DNA of 64,000 nt from positions 3,813,401 to 3,877,400 of the forward strand of contig OX359198.1 of assembly GCA_947172415.1 (NCBI GenBank). Direction: 5' to 3'. Shown here one piece after another: positions 9,635-23,323 of this stretch (position 1 is the first letter of the stretch; each line of letters begins with the position of its first letter). The notes below the pieces were generated by a model. It searched no databases and was not told the DNA's origin. It saw only the letters and a program-made list of their open reading frames with translations. The position numbers and the translations under genes are program-made. The DNA is from Chondrosia reniformis. Its lineage: Eukaryota; Porifera; Demospongiae; Chondrillida; Chondrillidae.

Positions 9635-12466
9635 AATACTATATGCAAGTAGTACCTACAACTATATAGTACATACAACTATTACAAACAAGTATACATA
9701 CAACTAGTACATACCACTAGAACATACAACCAGTACATACAACTATATACTCTATACAAATAGACCATATAACAACTAACTAGTATATACAATTTGTATA
9801 TACAACTAGTAACGAGTACATAGAACTTGTACATACGACTACTACATACGACTACTACATACAACTAGGACATACAACTACCAAATACAACAGGTACATA
9901 TAACTAGTTACTAGTACATCCATCTAGTAAACACAATCAGTACATATATACATCTAGTACCTATAATTAGTAAGTATAACTAGTACTACTGCATACAACT
10001 AGTACATACAACTAGTAAACACAATTAATACTTAGAACAAGTACATACAACTATTACATACAAATAGTACATACCACTAGATCTTACAACTAGAATTATA
10101 CAACTAGGACGTACAACTACTCTATACAACTAGACCCTACAACTACTAACTAATACATACAATTAGTACATACAACTTGTATATACAACTCGTACCTCCA
10201 ACTACTGAATATAACCAGTATTTGTATATACAACTAGTACATAGAACAAGTACATATAACTTTTACATAAAATTAGTACATACAGCTAAACCATACAAAT
10301 AGTAACTAGAACATTCAACTACTACTAACAACTAGTACATACAACTAGTGCCTACAACTAGTAAATTTAACTAGTACTAAAACATACCACTTGTACATAT
10401 AACTACTACATACAACTACTACATACAACTAGTACATACAACTAATACCTACAACTAGAAATTATAACTAGTGCTAGTACATACAACTAAAACATACAAC
10501 TAACACATAATAAGCCTATTAAACTTGTACATAACCTGGTACATACAACTAGTACATATAACTAGGACATTTAACCAGTACATACAACTAGTCCATATAA
10601 CTAGGATATTTAACCAGTACATACAACTAGTAAATAATACTAGTACATACACATAAAAGTAGTAGTTCATATAAGAAATACATACAACGAGTACATTAAA
10701 CTAGTACTACAACTAGTCTGTATTACTAGCACATAGAACTAACAAATACAACTAGGACATACAACTCATACATAGAACTAGTAGATACAACTAGTACATA
10801 CAACTAGTACATAGAACTCGAATGTATAAATAGAAGTAGTACATACAACTAATACATAAAAGCACTACATACAACTAGCTAATTAAACTAGCACTACACC
10901 TATTACATATAACTAGTACATACAACTAGCAAATACAACTAGGACATACAAGTAGTACATTGAACTAGTACAGAGAACTAGTTTATACAACTAGTGCTAC
11001 AAATAGGACATACAACGTGTACGTACAACTAGTAATTATAACTAGTACTAGAACATACAATTAGTACATACAACTAGTACATACAACTAGTACATACAAC
11101 TAGTACATACAACTAGTACATACAACTAGTATATAACAAGTATATTAAACTTGTACATAACCTGGTACATATAACTAGTACATATGACTAGGACTTTTAA
11201 CCATTACATTCTAATAGTAAATATAACTAATACATACAACTAGCACATAGAACCAGTACATACAATTAGTACATACAACTAGTACATGCAACTAGTACTT
11301 ACAACTAGCATATACAAATAGTACATACAACTAGAACAAACAACTAGTAAATACAACTAGTAAATACATCTAGTACATACAACTAGTACATATAACTAGT
11401 AACTAGTACATACATCTAGCACACACAACTAGTACATGCAACTAGTACTTACAACTAGTACATGCAAATGGAACATACAACTAGAACCAACAACTAGAAA
11501 ACACAACCTGACCATTCAACTAGTAACCAGTACATACAACTAGTATATACAACTAGTACCTACATCTAAAACATATAACTAGTAGTAGTACATACAACTG
11601 GTACATACAACTAGTAGATACAACTAGTACATACAATTAGCAACAAGTACATACAACTAATATATTCAACATACAAGTAATACATACAACTAGTGCATAC
11701 AGCTAATACATATATTTAGTACATGCTACTAGTACATACATCCAATACACACAACTAGTACATACAACTAGTACCTACAACTTGTAAATATAATTAGTAC
11801 TAGTACATACAACTAGGACATTCAACTAGTACATACAACTAGTACATACAACTAATACAAACAACTAGTACATACAAATAGTACATACAACAATTTCTTA
11901 CAACTAGTATATTCAACTAGTATATACATACAACTACTCTAAACTACTAGACCATACTACTACTAACTAGTACATACAACTAGTACCTACAACTTGTAAA
12001 TATAATTAGTACTAGTACATACAACTAGGACATTCAACTAGTACATACAACTAGTACATACAACTAATACAAACAACTAGTACATACAAATAGTACATAC
12101 AACAATTTCTTACAACTAGTATATTCAACTAGTATATACATACAACTACTCTAAACTACTAGACCATACTACTACTAACTAGTACATACAACTAGTACAT
12201 ACAACTAGTACATTCAACTGATTCATTCACCTGGTTCATACAACTAGAACAAACAACTAATACAAACACCTAGTATATACACCCAGCAAATACAACTAGA
12301 CCATACAACTTGTAACTAGAACATACAAGTAGTATATGTAACTAAAACCTACAACTAGCATGAAACTAGTACATAGAACTAGTACAGAAACCTAGTATAT
12401 ACGAGTACATATAACTAGGTCATACTGCTTGTCCGTATAACTATTACATATAACTAGTAAATACAA
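9635..12466 (+). repeat. 13-bp minisatellite array, forward orientation
   Basis: About 2.8 kb of degenerate ACATACAACTAGT units. Frequent variants are AATACAACTAG, TATAACTAGT and short deletions that shift the phase. No coding sequence is supported; open stretches here are translations of the repeat. It runs from the Gypsy LTR to the LINE 3' end. Confidence 0.95.
11771..12194 (+). repeat. 212-bp exact tandem duplication within the array
   Basis: 11771-11982 and 11983-12194 read identically. Both start GTACCTACAACTTGTAAATA and include ACAATTTCTTACAACTAG and CTCTAAACTACTAGACC. In an otherwise degenerate array this indicates a very recent duplication or an assembly duplication. Confidence 0.85.
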
Positions 12467-14437
12467 CTTTTTTACTTTAGAAACAAAAGCCTTAACGGAG
12501 AACCTTGTTACTTCTTGCCTTAGCTTACTAAGGCAAGGAGTATCTGGCTTGACAACCCTCAGTTAGTTATGTTTTCCCTTCTTTGGGTTTTTAGCCAGAA
12601 GCCTTGGCTTTGCCTCCTTCCGGCAGCAGCAGACAGGTGCATGTCGGGCCAAAGTTGACATTCATAATAGGAGGGTGTACCCCCATACAGCACTCCACCA
12701 CTGCTTTCCAGAGGTCGACAGGCAAGGACTGGCACAGGACTACTTATCGTCCAGGCCCTAATCCCTCAACAGATAGATGTCGCCTCAATATCCTTACAGC
12801 CAAACAGAGAACAGTTCTCTGCATGGCTCTCATCACTTCTACTGCACCTTTTGACAGCTTTGGAATGCCCCTAAGGTCTTCCAGGAGCGTGTCCACTGTT
12901 CCCAAAGCACCAATTATCATCGGGACTACTTTAATTCGCAGCCCCTAAATTGTTTCTCCATATCAGCTGCCAGCTTCTGGTACTTTTGGAACTTCTCCTG
13001 CCATCTTCCATTAAGATTGCTGTCAGTAGGACCTGACATCTCAATAATGAAGATGGACTTACATAGCCGATCCTCAACCACTACGTCTGGCCCTCTTTCT
13101 GTCATTTCTTCATCTGTAGGGATACTAGGATCCCACAAGATTTTGACAGACCTATTCTCATAGACTGGTTTTGCTAGTTTGCACCAGGGCTCTTCCTGAT
13201 TGAATCCGTATTCTTTCAACAATCTCCACAACACCATCAGTATTGCCCGGTCGTGCCTCTCTTTGTAGAGAGAAAATCCCTTGGGGTCACACATGTTTAG
13301 TATGTGTTTGACCGTTTCCATAGCCTTGCCACATTCTGTACACATTAGGAGGCTAGAATACCTCAGAATCCTATTTTGGTACCAGCTAGTGTGCAGCACA
13401 TCATCTTGGGCTGCGAGAAACAGAGCGTCAGTTTGAGGTCTGAGTCTCCCCTCAGAAAGCCACACATAAGACTCCCTATTTGTGATTTGTCTGTGGTATG
13501 ATTCTTGGTGAGACCTTTCGGCTAGGTTATTTTTTAACCTTTCCGTCTGAGCCTCCCTGAGCTCACATGCCACTCTCCTCCATTCTCTTACACTATTTTG
13601 TGAGGGATCTGTCTTCAGCCACATTTCCGGTTCTAGTTCTATTCCGTGGCTTCCCAGTCTCAATCTGGCTTCTTTCAAGACAGTCCTCCTCTGCTTTGAG
13701 CACTCCAGCCACTTTTGGTATTTAACCACAACAGCTGTGAGTGGACCATTGGCAGTATGGAGGTATCTTGCCAGATTCACAACAGCCCTGTCGTGATCCA
13801 AAGGAAAACTACAGAGCCCTCTACCACCTTGGGAGTGGGGCAAGTTCACTCTCTCAATGGCAGAGTTATAGTGATGACACTGGTACTTTCTCATGATCTT
13901 TCTCTCCATTCGGTCCCGTTTTGGAAGCTCACTTTGAGTCCACCTCAAAACTGGGTAAGAGTATCTCAATAGAGAGGCACACAACGTGTTAGAGGCTTCT
14001 GCAGCATTCTTACCATTGAGGTGAGAGCTCCACACTTTGTGGAGTCTCCTCCTCAATTCGTTGATCAAGCAAGCTTTGACCTTGCTATCATCTACCTCAA
14101 ACAGTTGTTCTAGCCCTAGGTACTTATAAGAAGCACCTTTTTCAAGGCTCCTTATGGATTCTTCACTGCGTTCAGGGTTATCTGAGCCAGCCAGAAGTTT
14201 CCCCTTTTGCATGTGAGCTGTTCCACACTTTCTCACTCCAAACCTTATGCCAATGGTATTTGAGGTTTTCTCCACATATACCATGGCTTCCCTGAGTTTA
14301 TCAGGTCCTCCAGCATATATCTTAAGGTCATCCATGTACAACAAGTGTGACATGGTGTTCCTTTCCCCATTATGCCAGAGGGTATATCCATTGGTTCTGT
14401 CAAGAACTTGGGATATGGGAGCTATATGGCCAGACAA
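12467..14437 (-). pseudogene. LINE RT C-terminal half and RLE endonuclease, right arm
   Basis: Mirror of the left-arm LINE. From 14437 down to 12926 there is one open frame of about 503 residues. It holds the palm motif LLYMDDLKIYAGG, a thumb region (KYLGLEQLFEVDDSKVK), a CCHC knuckle (CTECGKAMETVKHILNMC) and the endonuclease core (PDVVVEDRL, IIEMSGPTDSNL). A frameshift near 12,930, shared with the left arm, separates the final part (IIGALGTVDTLLEDL), which ends with TAA at 12746-12744. The 3' UTR, hairpin (12514-12537) and rRNA-like stretch (12490-12511) follow. This copy retains TGG where the left arm has a TGA. Confidence 0.88.
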
Positions 14438-15655
14438 AAGAGGAGTGGCGATAAGGATTCCCCTTGGAAGAGTCCCCTGTTATATTTAAAAGGGGTGCTC
14501 CTAACCACCTTCCCCGCAGTCCTAAACGCAAGCACAGTAGCCCAGTGTTTGGAGAAGAGCTCTATAGACCTCTGGATTCAACCTGAGCACTTGATGGTTT
14601 TTAGCACCTTCACCACCCACTTATGAGGAACTCTGTCATATGCCTTCTCATAATCGATCCATGCCACACTATGTGGCTTGCCCATAATTTTGGCATCTAG
14701 ACCGATTGATTGATCCAGGAGTAGACAGTCCACACAGCCCCACCTCCCTTTCCTCATAGCCTGTTGGGCCATAGGCAAAAGATCATTAGTGTAGGTGTAA
14801 GTGAGTAATTCTGATGCAATGTATGCTGTGACAGCCTTGTACATTGTGTTGAGACACACAATAGGTTGGTAGTTGGCCGCACTTTTCGGGTCACCCTTTA
14901 TGGGGATGAGTAGAGTGCGACCCCTTGCAAGCCAGTCTGGGACTGACAGATCTCTGCTCACCACCCTGCGTAGTACATCTGCCAAGGCAGACTGGGCAGA
15001 GGGGAGTGCTTCCCACCAAAACGTGCAGATGCCATTGGCCCAGGGGCTGACCAGGTTTTTCCTTTTTGAAGGCTTTCCTCAGTTTGGTCTCATCAATGCT
15101 ATCGGGACCTTCAGAGGAGGTTCTACCCACCCTCTTGTTGGTTTCCTTTAGCCATTCTTTCACCCCAGGGTCGTCTTTGTTGACCTTACCAACAGTACCT
15201 ACAATCTTAGTCCAAAAGTCTGTTACTACCTCAATTGAGGGAGCTTCATTGGAGGTTGGAATATTGTCATTCATCCCGAACTTCCTTTGGGTATTCCAAA
15301 GGTGGTTTTGTTCTTGGAATTTCCTGCGTTCAGCCGATCTTCGCTCTTGTAGGGTCCAGACCCTGAGTTTCCCTAGTGTCTCTTCCCGAGCTCTGATCAG
15401 CACATTCAGATTTAATGAATGGAACTCCCTCCTAAGCTTTCTTCCGAGTACTTTCTGGCACTTGGTCATAGGATTATTTTTCTGTTGACGCGCTATTTCC
15501 ACATCCAACCAGGCAAGCAGTCTTCTAAACCTAAGGCCCTTGGCCTTCCTGTCACTTATGTGACCTTCCTGTCTCTTACTTCCCTTCTGATTGTCTGATT
15601 TCCTTCCCTGGTTGCATGGCTGCGATTCGTAGGTTGTTTTTCCCCTCACAGCCAT
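14438..15655 (-). pseudogene. LINE N-terminal RT region, right arm
   Basis: Continuation of the same element. 15655-14891 encodes a basic linker (KGLRFRRLLAWLDVEI, MTKCQKVLGRKLRREF). After a frameshift, 14985-14578 encodes RT motifs (PDWLARGRTLLIPIKGD, NYQPIVCLNTMYK, VAWIDYEKAYDRVPHKW). A TGA and a further frame change lead into the 14437 frame. All these breaks recur in the left arm, so the element was already dead when duplicated. The 15655 frame is in phase with the Myb-like frame upstream, separated only by TAG at 15709-15707. Confidence 0.85.
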
Positions 15656-15706
15656 AGCAACAGAGTAGACTAGGCCGTTCAGGTGCCAGGCTGACCTAGG
15701 GCCTTC

Positions 15707-16516
15707 CTACCACTCTTTCTCCACCCAATCATTGGCCTCCTGAAGCAGTGCCGTATCAACATGGTTGAACCGCCCTGCCCCCCAGGGTTTTCTATCAGAG
15801 AAATCTCCAGGTTTCTTTCGGAGACAGGCATCTTTTGCTTTGCCTATAAGTTGCATCAGTTGATCATTGCCACTTGTCCTGGGACTAGGATGATCATTTG
15901 TAGGAGTTTCAACAGGGGCTGCAGGCAGCTCACCATTTTGTTCAGTCACAGGCTGAACTTGGTGAAGCTCCCCCTGCCCCTGGGCTCCCACACCTTCCTC
16001 CACAGTCTCAGTTAGGGTGGCTAAACCACAAGAGTCAGGTTCCACAAGGTTTTGTCTCGAGAGACCTTGACCTCTTCGGATTCTACCAATTCTCGTAGTT
16101 AGCGCTACCTTTGTGGTTTTATGGTCTGGCATTTTAGCATTCCAAGCCTGGTACAACCGCTCGGCATACCCCTTTTCCATGGGCTTACTTTCTCGGTAGA
16201 GCTCCATGAGGATATTATCCCTCTGAAGGTTCCAGATCACCCCTTGGATCCTTCTCCTTCTAGAGGCACCTTGCGGTGCATCATTAACCAAATCTAAATC
16301 TCGGCTTACAGTTACTTGCAGTATTCCGTCTCCCACCAAGTTCCTTTTGGCTTGGAAGGCAAGGTTTCGACCAGTCTGAGGCAAATGTGGGTACTTGCTC
16401 AGCCCTTCCCACTCTAAACGCTTCTGATAGCCACCTCTTTTGGGTTCAGATCGCTCGTAGCAATCAATTAGTGCCCTAACCATTTCCTCGGTCCAGGGGG
16501 CTGGTTGGCCCATCAT
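15707..16516 (-). CDS. LINE N-terminal region with two Myb/SANT-like modules
   Basis: An open frame of 269 residues at the 5' end of the LINE. Residues about 6-60 (PWTEEMVRALIDCYERSE, RGGYQKRLEWEGL) and about 93-150 (NILMELYRESKPMEKGYAER, LYQAWNAKMPDHKTTKVAL) are two related tryptophan-bearing helical modules of the Myb/SANT type. R2-superfamily elements use such N-terminal domains for DNA binding. A low-complexity Gln/Glu-rich linker follows. The frame ends at TAG (15709-15707) but stays open in phase to 14891, so it was probably the N-terminus of one long ORF. The first of two adjacent Met codons is taken as start; the frame is open further upstream without a clear ATG. Confidence 0.65.
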   Translation of the reverse strand: MMGQPAPWTEEMVRALIDCYERSEPKRGGYQKRLEWEGLSKYPHLPQTGRNLAFQAKRNLVGDGILQVTVSRDLDLVNDAPQGASRRRRIQGVIWNLQRDNILMELYRESKPMEKGYAERLYQAWNAKMPDHKTTKVALTTRIGRIRRGQGLSRQNLVEPDSCGLATLTETVEEGVGAQGQGELHQVQPVTEQNGELPAAPVETPTNDHPSPRTSGNDQLMQLIGKAKDACLRKKPGDFSDRKPWGAGRFNHVDTALLQEANDWVEKEW

Positions 16517-16852
16517 GGGGCCCGAAGAAACGCTATTACATTCAGATACATCTACCTGTGAGGCACCAGTGGAATCACCTATTCTGGTTGACCCAGGGTT
16601 TTCTTCACCACTGGTGCACCTAGGCCACAGCCTGTCTTGAAAATTGTCATTCTCATGGCGCAGCGTAACCCAGTGAAGCTGCCAGATGGGGGGTTAGCCC
16701 ATGCTGACAGGGAGGCTGATTTAGCCACAGGATGCCACATGAGGGGTTAAGCACCCTGCACCGTCGGGGGGTTGAACTGGACAATACCCATCCTCTTGTC
16801 GGCTCGGAACCACAGCCTCCAATTCTCACGACAGCCGCCAATTCCCACGACA
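16517..16852 (-). other. LINE 5' untranslated region
   Basis: Non-satellite GC-richer sequence between the Myb-like frame and the array. At its outer end a ~20-bp motif is repeated twice in tandem (CTGTCGTGGGAATTGGCGG and CTGTCGTGAGAATTGGAGG on the - strand, 16815-16852). The element 5' end is placed at about 16852. No clear target-site duplication with the 3' end was seen. Confidence 0.55.
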
Positions 16853-18487
16853 GACAACTACTACCTCTACTTACAACTAGTTACTAGTACATACAACTAG
16901 TGCATTCAACTAGTAATTGGTGCATACAACTAGTGCATACAACTAGTACAGCAAATTGGTACATATAACTAGTACATACAACTAATACATACAACTAGTA
17001 CATACAACTAGTACATACAACTAGTAACTACAAATAGTAAATATAACTAATGCCAACAACAATTACACGTAACTAGATACATTCAAACTAGTACATATAA
17101 CTACATACAACAAGTACATACAACTAGTACATGCAACTAGTACATATAACTAGTTAGTAGTACATACAACTAGTACATACTACTAATACATAGAGCTGGT
17201 TACTAGTACATACAGGTAGTTACTAGTACATACAACTACTTACTACTACATACAACTAGGACCTACAAGTAGTACATACAACTCGTAAATACAGATTGTT
17301 ACTAGTGCATACAACTAAGACATAAAACTTGTTTGTACAAATGGTTACTAGTAGATACAACAATTACACAGAGCTAGTACATACAACTAGTAAATATAAC
17401 TAGTTTCAACAACAATTACACACAATTTTTACGTACATCTACTACATATAACTAGTATATCCAAAAAATATTTAGCACATAAAACTAGTACTTACAACTA
17501 GTACATACAACTAGTACGTACGACTAGTTCATATGTCTAATTAATAGTAAGTGCAATTAGTACCTAAAACTAGTACGTACAACTAGTAACTACAACCAGT
17601 AAATATAACTAGTACTTACAGCAATTGCACACAACTGGTAGATACAAGTAGTAATTATAACTACATACAACTAGTAAATACAAATAGTACATACAATTAG
17701 TACATGCAGATAGTTACAAGTACATACAACTAGTCCATACAATTAGTTCCTACAACTAATACATTGAACCACTACATACAACAAATACTACATACAATTA
17801 GTACATACAACTAGTAACTACAACAAGTAAATATAACTAGCTCATACAACAATTTACACACAACTAGTACATACAGCTAGAACATATAACTACATACAAC
17901 TAGTACATACAACTAGTACATAGAATTAGTAAATACAGATTGTTACTAGTACATACTAGTACATACAACTGGTACTTCCAACTAGTACTTCCAAGTTGTA
18001 CATAAAACTAGGACATACACATATTACTAGAGCATACACATGGAACGAGCACATAGAAATAGTACATACAACTACAACATATAACTAATACATTCAACTA
18101 GTCCATACAACTAGTAATTACAACCAGTACATACAACTAGTACACACAACTCTTACATAAAAATAGTACATATAACTGGTGCATATAACTAGTACTTACA
18201 ACTAGTATATACAACTAGAACATACAAGTAGTAAATATAACTGGGATATACACATATAACTAGAACATACACATATAGCTAGTACATAGCAATAGTACAT
18301 ACAACTAATACAAGCAACTAGTACATAAAACTAGTCCATACAACTACTACATACAACTAGTTCATACATCTAGTTACTAGTAAATACAACTTGTACATAC
18401 AACTACTACATATAACTAGTCGATATAACTAATGCATACAACTATTACATAGAACTAGTACACAGAACTAGTTCCTACAACTAGTAC
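16853..18487 (+). repeat. 13-bp minisatellite array, forward orientation
   Basis: About 1.6 kb of degenerate ACATACAACTAGT units, starting immediately at the LINE 5' end. A recurring variant unit ACAACAATTACACACAACTAG appears here and throughout the forward arrays to 41 kb. No gene seen. Confidence 0.95.
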
Positions 18488-18666
18488 ATAGGTCTATATC
18501 CACTAGAAAAGCCCAGCTAGCTAGTTTTGATTTTTCTACATTAGATACAGGGATCCCCTATAACCTACTTAAGGATAAGATTACTAACCTAATTCATAGT
18601 GCCTATACCTGTAGAAAGTCCCAATATATAGAAGTCTGTCAGGATAAAGCCTTTTGGTCTACACTC
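18488..18666 (+). pseudogene. Internal Penelope-like (Naiad-type) RT fragment
   Basis: About 178 bp matching 43346-43517 of the longer element. It covers RT motif A (translated as LASFDFSTL, then PYNLLKDKITNLIHSAYTC) and the start of the next block (KSQYIEVCQDKAFWS). Both ends are truncated and it is surrounded by satellite. It has an Arg codon (AGA) where the longer copy at 43468 has a TGA stop. Confidence 0.85.
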
Positions 18667-21600
18667 AGATAGTACATAAAACAAGAAACTAGCACATACA
18701 ACTAGTGAACGCTACTAGTACATATAACAAGTACATTTAACTCTATAACACTAGGACATAGAGAGAGTTACTAGTACATACAACAAGTACATAAAACTAA
18801 TACATACAACCAGTACATACAACTAGTACACACAACTAGTTACTAGTACAAACAACTAGTACATACAACTAGTACATACAACAACTACCTATACATACAA
18901 CTAGTTACTAGTTCATACAACTAGTACATTCAACTAGTACATATAACTAGTACTTAAAACCAGATCTAGTACTTAAAACTAGTACATACAATTAGTACAT
19001 ATAACCAGTACATACAAATATAACTATAACTTATAACAAGTACATACAACTAGACTACATACAACTAGACTACATACAACTAGAAACTAGTAAATAAAAC
19101 TAGTACATACAACTAGTAAGTGGCGCATACCACAAGTTCACACAAGTTGTACATCACATTGGTACATATAACTAGTATATACACCTGGTATATACAACTA
19201 GGACACACAACTAGTACATAACACCAGTACATAGAACTAGTACATACAACTAGTATATGCAATTAGTACCTATACATACAACTACTTACTAGTACAAAGA
19301 ACAAATACATACAGCTAGTACATACAACCAGTATATACGACTAGTACATACAACTAGTAAATGCAACTAGTACCTATACAAACAACTAGTTACTAGTACA
19401 TACAGAAAGTAGACACAGCTAGTACATACAACTAGTAACTACAACTAGTACATACAACTAGTACATACAACTAGTACATACAACTAGTACTTACTACTAG
19501 TACATGCAACTAGTTCACACAATTAGTACATTTACCTAGTCCATACAACTAGTCCATATAACTAGTACATACAAATGAGACATAATACTATGACATTCAA
19601 CTAGTACATGCAATTAGTTCTTACTCCTGGTTCATAAAACCAGTATATACAACGTTTACGTACAACTATTACATACAATTAGTATATTTAGGTAGAAGAT
19701 TTCACTAGAACATATACATAAAAATAGAAGATACACATACATAGAAATAGTACATTCCACTAGTATATACAACTAGTACATATATATAGGACATACAACT
19801 AGTACATACAACTATTACATACCACTAGTACATATAACTAGAATATACAACTAATTCTAACGACTCGTTTTTACAACTAGTACATACAACTAGTACATAA
19901 CTTGTACATATAATTAGTACATACAACTAGTACAAACAACTGGTAGATAAAACTAGAACATGCAACTAGTACATAAGCCTAGTTCATAAAACTAGTACAT
20001 CCAACTAGGACATACAACTAAAACATACAAGTAGTAAATATAACTGGGACATACACATATAACTAGAACATACAAGTAGTAAATATAACTGGGACATACA
20101 CATATAACTAGTACACAGCAATTGTACATAAAACTAATACACAAAGATAGAACATAAAACTAATACATAGAACTAATTCATACAACTAGTACATACAACT
20201 AGTACAAAACTAGGACATATAACTAGTACACACAATTAGTACATAGAAATAGTACATACAACTAGTACATAGAAAGTGTACATACAACTAGCTCATAAAA
20301 CCAGTAAATACAACTTGTACTTACAACTGGAACATACAACTGGAGCATACAACTACTACATACAACTAGTACATCCAACTAGTACGTACAAGTAGTACTT
20401 ATAACTTGGACATACACATATTACTAGAACATACACATAAAACTAGCACATAGAAATAGTATATACCACTAGTACGTATAACTAGTACATACAATTAGAA
20501 CATCCAACTAGTACTTACAAGTAGTACATATAACTAGGACATACACATATCACTAGAACATACACATATAGCTAGTACATAGAAATGGTACAAACAACTA
20601 GTATATACAACAAATGCATACAACTAGTCCATAAAACTAGTACATGCAACTAGTGCATACAACTAGTTCACACATCTAGTTACTAGTAAATACAACTAGA
20701 ACATACAACTAGGACATACAACTAGTAACTAGAATTAGTAAATATAACTAGTACCAACAACAATTATGCGCAACTAGTACATACAACTAGTACATATAAC
20801 TACATGCAACTAGTACATCCAACTAGTATATACAACTAGTAAATAAAGATTATTACTAGTACATACAACTAGTACATATTACTAGTACATACAACTAGAC
20901 TACATAAAACTAGTACATACAGCCAGAAACTAGTACATGCAACTAGTGGACACAACTAGTACATACAACGAGTACATATCACTCCATAAAACTAGGACAT
21001 AGAGATAGTTACTAGTACATACAACTAGTACATACAACTAATACATACAACTAGTACATATAACTAGTACATAAAACTAGTACATACAACCAATATTTAC
21101 AACAAGTACATACAACTAGTCCATGCAATTAGTACCTATACATACAACTAGGAACTAGTACATACAACAAGTTCATACAGCTAATACATACAATAAGTAT
21201 ATATAACTTCATACAACTAGTTCCTACAACAGGTACGTACAAGTCGTAAATACAGATTGTTACTAGTGCATACAACTAGTAACATAAAACTTGGACGTAC
21301 AACCAGTTACTAGTACATACAACAAGTACACAGAGCTAGTACATGCAACTAGTAACCAGAACTAGTAAATATAACTAGTACATACAAAAATTACACACAA
21401 TTTGTACGTGCATCTTGTACATACAACTAGAACATAAAACTAGTATATAAAAGTAGTATCTAGTACATAAAACTAGTACTTACAACTAGTACATATAACT
21501 ACTACATACATCTACTTCATACATCTAGTTACTAGTAAATGCAACTAGTACATACAACTAGTACATACAACTAGTTCATACAACTGGTCCATACATATTT

Positions 21601-22357
21601 TTACTAGAACATACAACTACTACATATAACTAGTTACTAGTACATACAACTAGTTCATACAACTAGTACATACTACTAGTACATATAACTAGTTAGTAGT
21701 ACATACAACTAGTACATACTACTAGTATATACAACTAGTTACTAGTATATACAACTAGTTACAACTACATACAACTATTACCTACAACTAGTACATACAA
21801 CTAGTTCTTACATATAGTTACGAGCAAATACCTAAAGCTAGTACGTACAACTAGAAACTACAACTAGTCAATATATTTAGTACATACAGCAAATGCAAAC
21901 ATCTAGAAGATAACAGTAGTAATTATAACTAAACACAACTAGTATATACAACTAGTCCTAACAATTAGTATATACATTCAGAAAGTTACTTGTAAATACA
22001 ACTACTCCTTACAAATAGTACATACAACTAGTGTCTACAACTACTACATACAACTTGTACATACAACTATTTCTTACATCTAGTTACTAGCATATACAAT
22101 TAGTACATAAAACTAGTGCATAGAACTAGTACCTACAACTAGTACATTGAACTAGTACATACAATTAGTACATACAAAACTACCAAAAACCAGTGCATAC
22201 AACTAGTACATATAACTACATACAACTAGTACAAACAACTAGTACATAAAATTAGTAAATAAAGATTGTTACTAGTGCATACAAGTAATACATAAAACTT
22301 GTACGTACAACTAGTTACTAGTACATACAACAAGTACACACAGCTAGTACATACAAC
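18667..22357 (+). repeat. 13-bp minisatellite array, forward orientation
   Basis: About 3.7 kb of degenerate ACATACAACTAGT units between the Penelope-like scrap and the DNA transposon. Local higher-order patterns recur, such as CATACACATATAACTAGAACATAC around 20.0-20.1 kb. No coding sequence seen. Confidence 0.95.
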
Positions 22358-22650
22358 TACACAGGTGCCATATGACTGATCTGCGTGTTTTTACTTTTTT
22401 TATAAACACTTTTAAAAGCAAGTTTCGTTCTAACAGAAACGATTTGCTAACTTAAACTGGTATACATCGAAGCGCTTATTTAAATGTCAGCGAAATCAAA
22501 AATTTGAGCGAGATTGAACAACCAATATCGAAGATATAACGTGTTAAAAAGGGCCGATTTTAAAACTCTCAGACACTATACGCTTAGTCTAGGAAAAAGC
22601 TAGAACTACGTTCTATACTTTATTGGAAAGGTTACAATGTATTCTAACAA

Positions 22651-22786
22651 AATTAAGAAGTCCGTTTCGATTCGCCCATCCGTTGAGAAGAAAACTGTGA
22701 AAATACACTTCTAATAGATTAGTAAATGCTATTTAATCTTTCATATCTTGGGAAATAAAGTTCAGACGCAAACGGACTTCTTAATT
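22651..22786. repeat. Perfect 17-bp internal inverted repeat in the DNA transposon
   Basis: AATTAAGAAGTCCGTTT (22651-22667) and its exact reverse complement AAACGGACTTCTTAATT (22770-22786), with a 102-bp spacer. Confidence 0.85.
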
Positions 22787-23323
22787 CTTACTAAATGACA
22801 CTCACTGAATCCATTGAAGCTGACTACACGACTATGAGGATCTTCTAACTTAAGCGCATAGGCAATTTTCCTTCACTTCTGCAACAGACGCCATTTCTTA
22901 ACATTTAAATCATATTCATTAGCAAATAAGTTTATTCATGGGATGATTTACACATTTGAAACGCAAACGGTGAAATTTTATAGCCGGATGTTAGTATTGC
23001 GCAAATCCTAAGTTGTGTAACTGGGATATAAACATGTATGTATGTACGTTGACGCAAGTGATCGAGGATCGCCGTAAGGTGTTATTAACACTAAGGATTG
23101 CCAATTTTAGAATTTTCGTCTACAACAGAGAAGATTATGCCCCCCAAAAAAGGCAAGAGGGATATCAGTCGATAATCAGATTGCTCTGAAGTTCAACTGC
23201 GGCTTTGCAAGAGTTGCTGCATACGAATTATTCGTTAACAAAAGGTACGTAAAAAGTAAGTATTCGACGATAGCTAGAGAAGTGAATCATGTTATAGCTT
23301 TACATTAATTGTATAATACAATA

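Noticed and set aside
9635-12466. Regular short direct repeats suggesting a CRISPR array
   Set aside because: The repeats are contiguous 13-bp degenerate units without conserved-length unique spacers, and the context is eukaryotic.
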